40,042 bases of DNA from Paenibacillus gorillae (GTDB lineage: Bacteria > Bacillota > Bacilli > Paenibacillales > Paenibacillaceae), in contig NZ_CBVJ010000073.1 in NCBI RefSeq assembly GCF_000513275.1, positions 1 through 40,042 on the forward strand. Reading direction: 5' to 3'. Shown piece by piece: positions 23,265 to 31,890 of this stretch. The position numbers were made by a program, and so were the translations under genes. Positions within the stretch are counted from its first letter, which is position 1, and the number at the start of each line of letters is the position of its first letter. The notes beneath the pieces were generated by a model. That model saw only the letters and a program-made list of their open reading frames with translations. It did no database searches and was not told the DNA's origin.

Positions 23265-24365
23265 TTAATTAACCGGGATCAATTGAGGAAATAATACCGA
23301 TAACATGGTATGGATCCGGTTCGCATAGGTGTGCTCGCGCAGCGTACGCCACATGCCCCGGATTGCGATATCTCGCCGCTCCTGCTCATGATTCAAATAA
23401 TAATCCAGCTTCTCCACAAGATCCTGAGGCGAAGCATACGTCACGATCTCGGAACCAGGTGTATAGAAGGAAGCCAGATCATCCCTGACATCGCAAAGCT
23501 GCAGGACAGCGCAAGCGGCGATCTCAAAGGTGCGGGGATTTGGCGACGCCGCCGTAACCGCCAGCTTGTTCCGGTTGAAATCCGGGTCATCGTGCGCACG
23601 ATGCATATTGATGACGATTTTGGAGGCGTTGTAAGCTAGAGCGGTTCCTTGAGGGTCCATCCAATTGCCCAGTTTGATTTTATCGCGAAGCAGATCAAAT
23701 TTATCCAGCCGGTCCCACCAAATTCCGGAGATTAGCGTGTTTCGAGTCGCCAGATATTGAGCCGCTCCATTGAAGAAACGAACCCGGTTCATATAAGCTG
23801 ATCCGATAAAGCTGATTTCCTTCCGGCTGGACATTTCCGGGTTCACGGGATGATATTGCTCGGGCGAAGCGCAGAACGGCAAATAATGAACCGATGGACA
23901 GCCGATCTGCCGATACAGCTCCACACAGTTTCGCTCCAGCGTAAAAACGACATCATAATGAGGTACGAGTGTAACGCTCATATCGGTGTAATAGGGATCA
24001 TCCGTCATCCAGATTGCTGTTCGTATGCCCGCTTCTTTCATCGCAATGACTTGCTTGATGTCAAACTGCAAGCCGTCCAGAACGATGACGATATCCGGTC
24101 TGACTTGTGACGCGATCTCGGCAACCGGCTGCTCCGCGTTGACAATGGTTAAATTGGCAACCATTCGCGATAGCGTAGCTCCGACTGCCTCATCCAGAGG
24201 CGAGTAAGGGAACCCTTTTCCTGTCTCGACAAACATGGCATGTACCGGCCACACAGCCGAAACCGGTGGAATACTACCCCGTACCGCTTCGCATTGCCCA
24301 TACCAGTAACCGTGGTCATAGCCGGTTCGAAAACCGTCCGACTGCCCGACTTCTAATGAATTCAT
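23265..24365 (-). CDS. CgeB-like glycosyltransferase with an N-terminal Gly-tetrad tag
   Basis: About 366 aa. Most of the protein resembles the CgeB family (spore maturation, GT-B fold): VRPDIVIVLDGL, WMTDDPYYTD, HYDVVFTLERNCVELYRQIG, YLPFCASPEQYHPV, then KEISFIGSAYMNRVRFF, and the C-terminal NPRTFEIAACAVLQL. It likely glycosylates a spore-surface protein or polysaccharide. Residues 7-23 carry Gly at 7, 11, 15, 19 and 23, mostly followed by an aromatic residue, a tag shared with two neighbours. I start at 24365 (ATG after GAGAAGGAT); a TTG frame reaching 24515 has no site. A terminator at 24565-24615 separates it from the upstream unit. Confidence 0.8.
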   Translation of the reverse strand: MNSLEVGQSDGFRTGYDHGYWYGQCEAVRGSIPPVSAVWPVHAMFVETGKGFPYSPLDEAVGATLSRMVANLTIVNAEQPVAEIASQVRPDIVIVLDGLQFDIKQVIAMKEAGIRTAIWMTDDPYYTDMSVTLVPHYDVVFTLERNCVELYRQIGCPSVHYLPFCASPEQYHPVNPEMSSRKEISFIGSAYMNRVRFFNGAAQYLATRNTLISGIWWDRLDKFDLLRDKIKLGNWMDPQGTALAYNASKIVINMHRAHDDPDFNRNKLAVTAASPNPRTFEIAACAVLQLCDVRDDLASFYTPGSEIVTYASPQDLVEKLDYYLNHEQERRDIAIRGMWRTLREHTYANRIHTMLSVLFPQLIPVN

Positions 24366-24564
24366 CGTTATCCTTCTCGTTGGCGAAGGCGTTTTTTTTG
24401 CCACAATCGACAGCTCCTTCGTTATCCCGGCCATTTGCCGCGTGTTCAGATGCTTATCATTGCTATCAGTATATGCCCGGCCTGTCAGCCGCACATCGTC
24501 ACTTGTCACGGTCAATAAAAATTGGCATTGGCCCTATCTGCAGGAATCAGCATCAATAAATAAA

Positions 24565-24615
24565 AGTCCAGCTCCCTCTCCCCGTGTTGATTGAACTCGG
24601 ATCAGGAACTGGACT
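24565..24615 (-). terminator. Terminator between the basic-tail gene and the CgeB-like gene
   Basis: AGTCCAG (24565-24571) pairs with CTGGACT (24609-24615), with further partial pairing inside. Minus-strand transcripts then meet TTTTATTTATT. The plus strand also has a T-run (24616-24627), so it may work both ways. Confidence 0.6.
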
Positions 24616-24625
24616 CTTTTATTTT

Positions 24626-24892
24626 TTACGGAGCTTGCTCGTAGGCCAACTGATGGCCGTCCTCAAACCCTTTCGCAAACCCGGCATGATAGCCGTCATT
24701 GTAAGTCTGATTAAAGCCCTCTAGATAGGTCCCGGACGGCACCGGAACCCTCTTCCGGCTGGATGCTTTCCGTCTGGATATCTTTTTCCTGCCGGATATG
24801 CGCTTGCGCAGCGGCGAGCGCCCTCCTTTACGGGTACGTACCGTCCGTTTCGTCCGGCGCTTGCGGATGACAGAACCCCTCTTCTTCTTCAT
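24626..24892 (-). CDS. Small basic protein with a Gly-tetrad aromatic tail (spore-surface cluster)
   Basis: An 88-aa protein in two parts. Residues 1-54 are extremely rich in Arg and Lys (KKKRGSVIRKRRTKRTVR and similar), resembling basic coat proteins. Residues 55-88 carry Gly at 59, 67, 71, 75 and 79, mostly followed by F, Y or H, the same tag as in the CgeB-like and GT2 proteins of this cluster. It has no catalytic domain. The charge suggests binding to polyanions or phosphorylated coat proteins; the tail may bind other tagged proteins. GGGAGG lies before the ATG, 31 bp after the upstream gene. Confidence 0.75.
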   Translation of the reverse strand: MKKKRGSVIRKRRTKRTVRTRKGGRSPLRKRISGRKKISRRKASSRKRVPVPSGTYLEGFNQTYNDGYHAGFAKGFEDGHQLAYEQAP

Positions 24893-24923
24893 CTTGTTCG
24901 CCTCCCGTCGTTGATGGACTTTG

Positions 24924-25217
24924 TCATAGTTTCATATTCGCGTCCGGATGCAATTGCTTGTTCAGCCAAGGGGGAGCCGGCTTGCCGGTTCTTCTTGTAC
25001 ATCGCCGCAGCGGCCATCCGGAAACCGATCCCGCCATCGACTCCTGCAATTGGGTCAGCAGCCGCACGTTTTCTCCAATATGCTTTGCCGTCTCAGGCGA
25101 CCAGTCGGTAAGGTCTGCAACTGTGCTGAGAATACGGGATAAAGCATGCTGGCTCTTAGCAATGGATGCGATGAGCTCCAGCTTTACCTCTCGCTCCGCG
25201 ATGTCCAGGCGGCTCAA
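24924..25217 (-). CDS. Small helical protein of the spore-surface cluster (third of three)
   Basis: A 97-aa protein, helical in residues 1-70 (REVKLELIASIAKSQHALSR, IGENVRLLTQLQESM) with a basic Trp/Pro-containing tail. I recognise no family. It starts with TTG at 25217 that overlaps the upstream stop as TTGA; GGAGG lies 7 nt before it, so translation is coupled. It stands in a row of three small helical genes between the glycosyltransferases and the basic-tail gene, suggesting a shared structural role. Confidence 0.65.
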   Translation of the reverse strand: MSRLDIAEREVKLELIASIAKSQHALSRILSTVADLTDWSPETAKHIGENVRLLTQLQESMAGSVSGWPLRRCTRRTGKPAPPWLNKQLHPDANMKL

Positions 25218-25534
25218 TCGGAACCTCCGTAACCGCCATAATCCATGGAATCATCATCATCGGAATCTTGGGGCAATACGGCGCGGAGTATCGAAACGAT
25301 GCCCTGGCTCATTTTGTTGACGCCATCCAGCACTTCGATAATCTGATCATGCATCTGAATCGACTGTTTCAGCTGCAAATGATCACCATTGAAAGAATCG
25401 GATGATATATGATTGCAGATCCAATTGCGCGCTTTCTCCGCTTCTTCTGCTTTTGCTTCCAGCATAATCGCGACGTTCCACTGCATGTTGGCGGTTGCGC
25501 CAAGCATGCGCATATAAGCCTGCTCACGATCCAT
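25214..25534 (-). CDS. Small helical protein of the spore-surface cluster (second of three)
   Basis: A 106-aa protein, almost wholly helical, with an acidic Gly/Tyr C-terminus (DSDDDDSMDYGGYGG). The heptad-like pattern (LKQSIQMHDQIIEVLDGVNKMSQ) suggests helical bundles or oligomers. I recognise no family with certainty. AAGGAGG lies 9 nt before the ATG. It is 29 bp after the 95-aa gene and overlaps the 97-aa gene by 4 nt. Confidence 0.65.
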   Translation of the reverse strand: MDREQAYMRMLGATANMQWNVAIMLEAKAEEAEKARNWICNHISSDSFNGDHLQLKQSIQMHDQIIEVLDGVNKMSQGIVSILRAVLPQDSDDDDSMDYGGYGGSD

Positions 25535-25563
25535 CGCGTTCCGCCTCCTTCGCCGCTTCTAAA

Positions 25564-25851
25564 TTACTCTTCCTCTTCAGCGTTCAGTTCACGAATCATG
25601 AACGTCAGCTGAGAGGCCAGCGTTTCTTCCAAATCAGCAATGCTATTCAAATAAGAAACCACGCTTCCTAGAACGGCTTGTGAATTCGTCAGCAGCCCTT
25701 CCGTGCCTCCAAAATTAGGCTGCTGGTCGGGAATTGCTTTGACTACCTCAGCCATACGGACCGCGACGTCGCGCTTTGACTCTACAATTCTTGCCATTTG
25801 GCTGTGCGAATGTGATAAATGCGCCATGATCTCCGTTACGAGATGCTGCAT
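25564..25851 (-). CDS. Small helical protein of the spore-surface cluster (first of three)
   Basis: A 95-aa helical protein (HLSHSHSQMARIVESKRDVAVRMAEVVKAIP, then SQAVLGSVVSYLNSIADLEETLASQL in outline) with an acidic end (NAEEEE). I recall similar proteins in Paenibacillus carrying the misleading label nucleoside-diphosphate sugar epimerase; there is no Rossmann motif here, so that label should not be used. GGAGGG precedes the ATG. It is 70 bp after the GT2 gene, and no clear promoter is seen in that gap. Confidence 0.65.
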   Translation of the reverse strand: MQHLVTEIMAHLSHSHSQMARIVESKRDVAVRMAEVVKAIPDQQPNFGGTEGLLTNSQAVLGSVVSYLNSIADLEETLASQLTFMIRELNAEEEE

Positions 25852-25921
25852 GGCCTTCCCTCCGTTCTGCCTGAGCCCTTCGTAACAGCATATGCGCTAC
25901 TCAGAAAGCTGATACTACCGT

Positions 25922-27292
25922 TTACAACCGCTGACGAAGCTTCACTGGCGAAATCAAGGGCAGTCCTTCCGGCATATCGGCCAGCTGTTCGCGCGTAATT
26001 GCAGCTATCGGCCGCTCATGGAGCACCCACGCTTTAGCGGCTGTATCAGTAACGATACGCCTTTTGGAGCCATGTTCAATATAATAGAGAAAACCGTCAA
26101 GACCGCTTGCCACTTTCCCGTGCTGATCAAAGCCTTGTGCTGCCTCTTGAACCCCCAGCCATCTCGCGCCTGCTTCCTGCTCGTTCAACGTTTCACCGAT
26201 TGCCCACCGCTTCATGTTCACCTGTGAAAGACGGATGACGGGACCGTGCCAATCCCCGTCAACCGGCCTGCGAAATCCATTTTCGATCCAGTACACGGTC
26301 TCGCCAGTCCCTTGCACCGCAACGCCTTCCGGATAGAAGGATGCCTCGCCCCGTTCCGGATGCTGCGTACCGCCTTGCAGCGTTCCGCTGCGCAGATGAT
26401 GAATCCACTCGTACGGATTGCTCCACTTATCCATATAATAGACCATGTTGCGATTATTCACTTCCGACAGCTGATCGCCAAGCGCCTTCATGCTGACACT
26501 CCCGAAATGATGAATAAAGCAGTCACGGGCAATAACCAGTGAATAGCCTTGCATACGGACCCGAACGTTATAATCATCATCCTCGAAGTTGCCGATCTCA
26601 AAGCCTTCATCAAGATAACCAATCTTTTCCCACAGCTCCCTGCGGAACAATAGACAAAAGCCCGGAAGACGATCGGTAGGCTGCCATTTCTTCGGATCGG
26701 AAACGTTGTTCATTCTAGCAAACTCCGGCATATCAGCTACATCCTGATAGGGAACGCTAATCTGCTGATCGCCGCTAATATAGTTGGTAACCGGCCCTAC
26801 CATTCCAATATGCGGATCGCTGTTCAAGCAGGCCATCAAATTTTCCAGCCAGTTTTCAGTCACAAGCGTATCATTATTCAAGACTAGCATCGTCGTTCCT
26901 TTGGCCATCATCATTCCTCTATTAACTGCACCCGCAAACCCGTAGTTTTCCGATAAAATGCGATAGCGCACCTGCCCGCCTAGACTGCTCAAATAAGCTG
27001 CCGACTCATCGGTCGAAGCATTGTCTACGACGATTATTTCATAGGGAAGCTCCGTATTATCAGCAATGCTTTCCAGGCAGGACTTTAAATAACCAACTTG
27101 ATTGTAGCTCGGGATAATGATGCTTGTGCCCTCAAAAAGCGACTCGTAGCAGCTGTATCCGCTTTGCAGTCCTTGATTATATCCCGCTTCCATTCCAGCC
27201 TGATAACTGCCGGCAGCCTGCCTTAGCGTTTTTGCCGCCGAACGTGATGCTCTGGATTTGAGACGGCGGACGCGCCGCAGCTTTCGTCTCAT
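25922..27292 (-). CDS. GT2-family glycosyltransferase with basic/Gly-tetrad head and ENG-repeat tail
   Basis: A 456-aa protein in four parts. Residues 1-25 are basic (MRRKLRRVRRLKSR). Residues 28-45 carry Gly at 28, 33, 37, 41 and 45, the cluster's shared tag. Residues about 55-290 form a GT2 domain (TSIIIPSYNQVGYLKSCL, VVDNASTD, VLNNDT, and FEIGNFEDDDYNVRVR with the acidic catalytic region). Residues about 320-456 contain two related segments, YWIENGFRRPV and YYIEHGSKRRIV. It likely transfers sugar onto a spore-surface acceptor. AGGAGAG precedes the ATG, 18 bp after the nucleotidyltransferase stop. Confidence 0.82.
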   Translation of the reverse strand: MRRKLRRVRRLKSRASRSAAKTLRQAAGSYQAGMEAGYNQGLQSGYSCYESLFEGTSIIIPSYNQVGYLKSCLESIADNTELPYEIIVVDNASTDESAAYLSSLGGQVRYRILSENYGFAGAVNRGMMMAKGTTMLVLNNDTLVTENWLENLMACLNSDPHIGMVGPVTNYISGDQQISVPYQDVADMPEFARMNNVSDPKKWQPTDRLPGFCLLFRRELWEKIGYLDEGFEIGNFEDDDYNVRVRMQGYSLVIARDCFIHHFGSVSMKALGDQLSEVNNRNMVYYMDKWSNPYEWIHHLRSGTLQGGTQHPERGEASFYPEGVAVQGTGETVYWIENGFRRPVDGDWHGPVIRLSQVNMKRWAIGETLNEQEAGARWLGVQEAAQGFDQHGKVASGLDGFLYYIEHGSKRRIVTDTAAKAWVLHERPIAAITREQLADMPEGLPLISPVKLRQRL

Positions 27293-27310
27293 CGTGCTAA
27301 TCTCTCCTGT

Positions 27311-28033
27311 CTACTCATATTTCCCCGATAGCTGGGAGGCAGCCTCCTGCAAGGACTCAAACGTACCTGCATCCGTCCACCATCCCGTCAGCTTGCGGTA
27401 GGTCAACAGACCGGCTTTCGCGTAAATGTTATTTAAATCGGTAATTTCTAATTCGCCCCTGCCAGAGGGCGTAATTTGTTCGATTAATTTAAATACATGC
27501 GAGTCGTACATGTAGATGCCCGTAACACAAAGATCGCTCTGCGGATCTTTCGGCTTCTCGTCGATTCGCTCAATCCTGCCGGAGGAATGAAACACCGGTA
27601 TCCCGTAACGTTCAGGATCATCCACTTGCTTCAGCAGCACCATTGCTCCGCCGGGCTGCAGCGCATAGCTTTCAACGTAAGGCCGCAGCTCTTCTTCGAA
27701 TAAATTGTCTCCAAGCAGCACGACGAATTTCTCGCCTTCTGCGATGAAAGGCCGGGCCAGCTGCAGCGCATCGGCTATACCGCCCGCCTCCTCCTGAATG
27801 CGATACGTAATGGAGACGCCAAATGAAGAGCCGCTGCCCAAGTATTGCGCGAACATGCCTAGAGCATGTCTCCCAGTGACGAGTAAAATATCAACGATGC
27901 CTGCTTTCTTCAAACTGCTTATGCCGTAATAAATCATAGGATGCTTGCCCACCGGGAGCATATGTTTGTTCATAAGCGAGGTTAGCGGCATTAACCGCGT
28001 CCCCGTCCCCCCGGCCAAAATAACTGCCTTCAC
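27311..28033 (-). CDS. Glucose-1-phosphate thymidylyltransferase-like enzyme (SpsI/RmlA type)
   Basis: A 240-aa sugar nucleotidyltransferase. The N-terminus MKAVILAGGTGTRLMPLT is the nucleotide-binding signature. VVLLGDNLFEE holds the metal-binding Asp, and IDEKPKDP and TGIYMYD follow as in RmlA. The length matches the short B. subtilis SpsI, which supplies dTDP-sugars for spore-coat polysaccharide. It should form dTDP-glucose (or a related sugar) for the neighbouring glycosyltransferases. No rmlB, rmlC or rmlD gene is adjacent. It is co-directional with its neighbours, 62 bp after one and 18 bp before the other. Confidence 0.85.
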   Translation of the reverse strand: MKAVILAGGTGTRLMPLTSLMNKHMLPVGKHPMIYYGISSLKKAGIVDILLVTGRHALGMFAQYLGSGSSFGVSITYRIQEEAGGIADALQLARPFIAEGEKFVVLLGDNLFEEELRPYVESYALQPGGAMVLLKQVDDPERYGIPVFHSSGRIERIDEKPKDPQSDLCVTGIYMYDSHVFKLIEQITPSGRGELEITDLNNIYAKAGLLTYRKLTGWWTDAGTFESLQEAASQLSGKYE

Positions 28034-28095
28034 TGATGAAATGCCTCCGTTTCACGGTAAGATCGAAGCAGATTCGGCATACATACGGATAAAGG

Positions 28096-28890
28096 TCAAA
28101 AAACCATTTCGCGATTGCGATAAAGATCTTTATACCCGCCCCGCTCATCCGTCTGGGAGATCAGCCAATGCACCGCCTCCAGATGATCGCCGATGATTAG
28201 CCGCTCTAGCGGATTATGCCTCTCCCTCTGCCGCCGCGGCTTATTCATTTTACCGACATTGACGGGATATACGGCCGCAACATTCAGTCCAAGCTTAACT
28301 GCCTTTGCCTGTGCAAGCGGCGGCACGGATAGAGCTTCTGCGCCTATCGCCTCCAGACAGCGGCGACTGATGGCATGAGGCACTGCCGTAAACGACACGC
28401 CTTTTAAGTCTGGCCTCTGCAGAACCGCATTCAGGGTATGCTTCGCTAATACGACACTATGAACGACTTGCTTGCGGACAGGACCGGAATAATCGTTCAA
28501 TGCGGCATCAACGCCCCCCATCACCGAACGAATGAATGGGCGAAGCTTGGCAGCTGGTATGACCATATCGCCGTCTATGAAAAGCAAAATATCTCCCTTC
28601 GCCGCAGCCGCGCCCACGCTTCTTCCCACATCGTGCCCGAGCGGCTTTGCGAACTGCAGCACCTTTGCCCCCATTCGCGATGCAATCGCCGCCGAGCCGT
28701 CTGTCGAGCCATTGGCCACGACAATTATTTCCGTACGAGGATGGACGCGAGCGGCTTCCCGTATAACGCGCCGGATCGTCGTCCGTTCATTCATAACCGG
28801 AATAATGACCGATACGAGCGGTTGCGCATCTGCTGCCGGGACCGGTGCGGCATTTTTTTGCGACTTGCCCGTTTCATCCGCTTCAATCAC
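28096..28890 (-). CDS. GT2-family glycosyltransferase
   Basis: A 264-aa glycosyltransferase of the GT2 (GT-A) fold: [29 protein letters not shown] and [10 protein letters not shown] with the DxD-like metal site. The C-terminal part ([28 protein letters not shown] in outline) is basic and resembles the second half of related Paenibacillus spore-cluster enzymes. It lacks the Gly-tetrad tag. The start is uncertain: the frame opens with GTG at 28890, with only weak ribosome-binding sequence upstream. It is the first gene of the leftward spore-surface unit. Confidence 0.8.
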   Translation of the reverse strand: MIEADETGKSQKNAAPVPAADAQPLVSVIIPVMNERTTIRRVIREAARVHPRTEIIVVANGSTDGSAAIASRMGAKVLQFAKPLGHDVGRSVGAAAAKGDILLFIDGDMVIPAAKLRPFIRSVMGGVDAALNDYSGPVRKQVVHSVVLAKHTLNAVLQRPDLKGVSFTAVPHAISRRCLEAIGAEALSVPPLAQAKAVKLGLNVAAVYPVNVGKMNKPRRQRERHNPLERLIIGDHLEAVHWLISQTDERGGYKDLYRNREMVF

Positions 28891-29102
28891 CTCGAAAATT
28901 TTCTCTAAAAGAATATAGTTCTATAAAGAGTTACATGACATTGTATGTGCCTCTCAAACTAGCGCAACGGCAAATGTACAACTCCCATGATGCTTGCCCA
29001 ACCTTTTATTCCGCCGAGTTAATGAGAGGTTTGCAAAGCTGCTCCACTAGCCATTTCCGAGGGAAGCAGGGCTGTTGATATAGCCAGACTGCTGAGCAAA
29101 AA
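28891..29102. other. Gene-free stretch upstream of the spore-surface cluster
   Basis: The gap 28891-29211 has no reading frame I trust. A minus-strand CATACAATG (complement of 28944-28952) is one base away from a sigma-K -10 box, but no AC lies at the right distance. I therefore do not call a promoter, although one must exist near here. The right-hand part holds the terminator of the mannosidase gene. Confidence 0.4.
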
Positions 29103-29146
29103 AAAGGCGTCCCTGCGTCATCTCTGACTTCTGGGACAGCCTCTTT
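29103..29146 (-). terminator. Terminator of the alpha-mannosidase gene
   Basis: AAAGGCGTCCC pairs with GGGAC..GCCTCTTT around a 19-nt loop. Eight A residues at about 29098-29105 give a T-run on the minus strand. Confidence 0.65.
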
Positions 29147-29211
29147 ACTCTTTCAATCCCGTTCTCCTATGAGATCAGGTTTGCTCTACATCTATTCATT
29201 TATCCCTGCTG

Positions 29212-31698
29212 CTAGAGTCCCTCGCATAAGGCAGCTTCTTCAAGCGTCTGCGATTGCTTGCGCAACACATAAGTCTTGATCTCAAAGCCGTTCAAGCGGA
29301 TTTCCTTAGCGATATTCAGCGAAGGAATTTCAATTACGGTCGAGCGTGCCGAACCTGTAGGCTCGAACAAACGAAGGATATAATCGTCTCCTTGCTCCTC
29401 TTTCTTCAAGGCGCTCATCTGGATGACGTCATCTTTCAGCTGAACGAAAGAGCCTGGCAGCTCTCCATCACCTGAAGGGAAGAAGGACAGTGCATAAGGA
29501 CGCTCGTTTTTGACCATTGCCTCGCGGTCTACATTCTCCAGCCGCTCGTTACGCCCGCCGCCGTTCAGCCAGAACGTATAACGTCTCTCGCCCTGATCGA
29601 TCCGCGGGAGGAAACGGTCCTGCACCATAATCGGCAAATCTCCGATCGGATGCGCGCAATAGCCTACTCCCCGAAGCAAGGAGAAGCGTATCTCTCCGTC
29701 CCGGAAATCGGAGCCGTAGATGCCATCGTTAATGCAAGTAATCGCAAGGCCTCCTGCTTCATGATCCGACGCCTCTTCAGCCGAAACCCAGCGCTGCGAG
29801 ACCGTCTCCGTACCATCCGCCGCAAGCTCATTAATGCCGAACGCAGTCTGTCCGCGGTAAACACCATTTTTCAGAGCGGTTGGCACCGACAGCTTCAGCA
29901 TTTTATCCTTCTCGTTCCAATACACCCTTATCTGTACTTCAATTTCCGTTCCGTTCTTCGGCAGCTTGTAGGTTTGGCAAATGAAGGAGTCCTTGTAGCC
30001 GAACACAGCTTCGATAACCGTCCGTACTTCTCCGTCTTCAATTACCCGTACAGACGGCAGCAGCGCACCCTTAACACCCGAGAAATCCGTTCCCCGGCCG
30101 GGATCAAGCAGCGAGAAGGAGCCGATGGCTTGTGGGAACGTATTCGTATCCATACGCCAAGGGTCTTCGTTATCCTGAATAACGAGCGGAAGGAAAGCAT
30201 TCTTCTGCAGCAGAGAAACGCCGTCTACTGTATACTCATCCATCAATCCGGTGCTGCTGTTAATGACGACGCGCAGGCGGGAATTCTCGAATGTATAGCG
30301 TCCTCCCTCTTCCTTGAGCTGCGGAGCCGGCTTGCTTCCTAGCATTTCAATCCGGCAATCAAAGCGGTTCATCGAAGATGGCTCCAGTACAGCTTCAAAG
30401 ACAACACGCTTGCGCCAGTCCAGATTCAGATTGCTTAGCTCCTTCTCAGGCTGGGAAGCCAGCCGCACGCCGTTGCGATAGGCCACCGGAAGCGAAAACT
30501 CCGCTGCCCAGTTCTGATCCTCCAGCATGAATTCACATTCTACCGTATGCTTCACCGGATAAGGATGCGGGTTGTAGACCAGCACCGGATACTCCTTCAA
30601 AGCCGCTTTAGGCTGTCCAGCCGACAGCGCGAAGAATGCACGCGTACGGAGCCGCGCAGCAATCTCCAGCCCATGCTCCATCTGGCGAAGGGACGCTTCT
30701 TCGGCAGGCTGTATCGACGAGCCCGGCAAAATATCATGGAACTGAGCTGTCATTAAATCACAAAGCGCTTCATGCAGCTCAGCCTTTGGATAAGTCAGCA
30801 AGCCTTGGGCTTCCGCAGCGGCCAGCATCTTTTCCGTCATGAACAATTCATTTTCCAGCTGGCGGTGCTTCTGCTTCACCCGGATCATCGACGTATAGCA
30901 GCCAACAAACCGCGGGTTTAAGTCGCCGGAAAATTCCGGAAGCGTCTTTTGCTCCTTCAGCTCGGCAAAATACTGCTCCGGCGTGGAATGCGAAATCTCA
31001 ACGTCGGACGTCTCTTTCATCAGTTCGCCGATCGCATTCAGGTCGATCCGGGAAGGACCGCCGCCATGATTGCCGACTCCCCATAATAGAAGGCCAATAT
31101 CTGTTTGCGGATTTTCCTCCAGCCATTTGCTAATTTTCTCATGCGCCTTTCCCAGCAGCGAAGAATAGCTGTCAGCAACTTTATGCCCCATCACCTTGGA
31201 ATCGTTGAAGCCGTTCCATATGAAATCTCTGGCTGGAAGCTGCGGCAAGTTTTCCGGACGATAGAACACATAAGAATCATAACCGGCCTGCTGCATAATT
31301 TGTACAAGTCCGCGCGTATGGCCAAAGGAATCAAAGTTGATTGCTGTCGTTGGTCTCACGCCGAATTTTTCATAGAAATAAGAGCGTCCGAGCAGGATTT
31401 GACGTACAAAGGATTCTCCCGATGGCATGTTGCAATCCGGCTGCAAATACCAGCCGCCCATAATATGCCATTTTCCGAGCTTAACAAGCTCTTGAATTCT
31501 CTGAAACAACGACGGCTCGTATTCTTCCACCCATTTATACAAAATAACCTCGTTATGATTGAATATATAACCGTCATATTCCTCGCAAAAATCGGCGGCT
31601 GCGCGGAACGTCGATACGGCCGCCGCAGCGCCCTCTTCCCATTCCCACTGCCATACCGGGTCCAAATGCGCGTTGCTGAGCAAATGCAGCTTTCTCAT
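29212..31698 (-). CDS. Alpha-mannosidase, glycoside hydrolase family 38
   Basis: About 828 aa, no signal peptide, so cytoplasmic. Zinc-binding and catalytic residues are in SNAHLDPVWQWEW (HxD) and NFDSFGHTRGL (nucleophile Asp and a zinc ligand region), with a later His in TAQFHDILPGSS. The second half is the beta-sandwich mannosidase region. It releases mannose from alpha-mannosides, probably those brought in by the importer encoded upstream. I start at 31698 since AGGGGGAG lies 6 nt before it; GTG 31716 would include that site. It is the last gene of the locus, behind a terminator at 31822-31859. Confidence 0.93.
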   Translation of the reverse strand: MRKLHLLSNAHLDPVWQWEWEEGAAAAVSTFRAAADFCEEYDGYIFNHNEVILYKWVEEYEPSLFQRIQELVKLGKWHIMGGWYLQPDCNMPSGESFVRQILLGRSYFYEKFGVRPTTAINFDSFGHTRGLVQIMQQAGYDSYVFYRPENLPQLPARDFIWNGFNDSKVMGHKVADSYSSLLGKAHEKISKWLEENPQTDIGLLLWGVGNHGGGPSRIDLNAIGELMKETSDVEISHSTPEQYFAELKEQKTLPEFSGDLNPRFVGCYTSMIRVKQKHRQLENELFMTEKMLAAAEAQGLLTYPKAELHEALCDLMTAQFHDILPGSSIQPAEEASLRQMEHGLEIAARLRTRAFFALSAGQPKAALKEYPVLVYNPHPYPVKHTVECEFMLEDQNWAAEFSLPVAYRNGVRLASQPEKELSNLNLDWRKRVVFEAVLEPSSMNRFDCRIEMLGSKPAPQLKEEGGRYTFENSRLRVVINSSTGLMDEYTVDGVSLLQKNAFLPLVIQDNEDPWRMDTNTFPQAIGSFSLLDPGRGTDFSGVKGALLPSVRVIEDGEVRTVIEAVFGYKDSFICQTYKLPKNGTEIEVQIRVYWNEKDKMLKLSVPTALKNGVYRGQTAFGINELAADGTETVSQRWVSAEEASDHEAGGLAITCINDGIYGSDFRDGEIRFSLLRGVGYCAHPIGDLPIMVQDRFLPRIDQGERRYTFWLNGGGRNERLENVDREAMVKNERPYALSFFPSGDGELPGSFVQLKDDVIQMSALKKEEQGDDYILRLFEPTGSARSTVIEIPSLNIAKEIRLNGFEIKTYVLRKQSQTLEEAALCEGL

Positions 31699-31748
31699 TA
31701 CGTCTCCCCCTGTCACTTCTATCCCATAAATATCGCAAAGCTAAAAAT

Positions 31749-31777
31749 AGTATAGATAAGCGCAGTCCGAAAACCTA
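31749..31777 (-). promoter_or_regulatory. Possible promoter of the mannosidase gene
   Basis: TATACT (complement of 31749-31754) is a good -10 box, but the -35 region is poor (about TTTTCG). An activated promoter, for example by the YesN-type regulator, would look like this. Confidence 0.3.
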
Positions 31778-31821
31778 TGGATATATCTATGACTTTATGC
31801 ACTTTTCCACGTTCCGCATAA

Positions 31822-31859
31822 AAAAACAAGAGACTCCGCCATGGGCGCCTCTTGTTTTT
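31822..31859 (-). terminator. Terminator after the YesM-type kinase gene
   Basis: AAAAACAAGAG pairs with CTCTTGTTTTT, with a GC-rich inner part. It lies 32 bp beyond the kinase stop and before the mannosidase gene, so the latter needs read-through or its own promoter. Confidence 0.75.
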
Positions 31860-31890
31860 GCTTTATCTGAAGGATGCACAGTGCTGCTTC

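Noticed and set aside
23265..24515. Long form of the CgeB-like protein starting with TTG at 24515
   Set aside because: There is no ribosome-binding site, and the extra 50 residues lack family similarity. ATG 24365 has GAGAAGGAT just upstream and puts the Gly-tetrad tag at the N-terminus.
25564..25851. Nucleoside-diphosphate sugar epimerase annotation for the 95-aa gene
   Set aside because: The protein is short, all helical and has no GxxGxxG Rossmann motif. I believe that label is a propagated error.
28944..28952. Sigma-K promoter for the spore-surface cluster (CATACAATG on the minus strand)
   Set aside because: One mismatch in the -10 box and no AC at 16-17 nt upstream; not strong enough to call.
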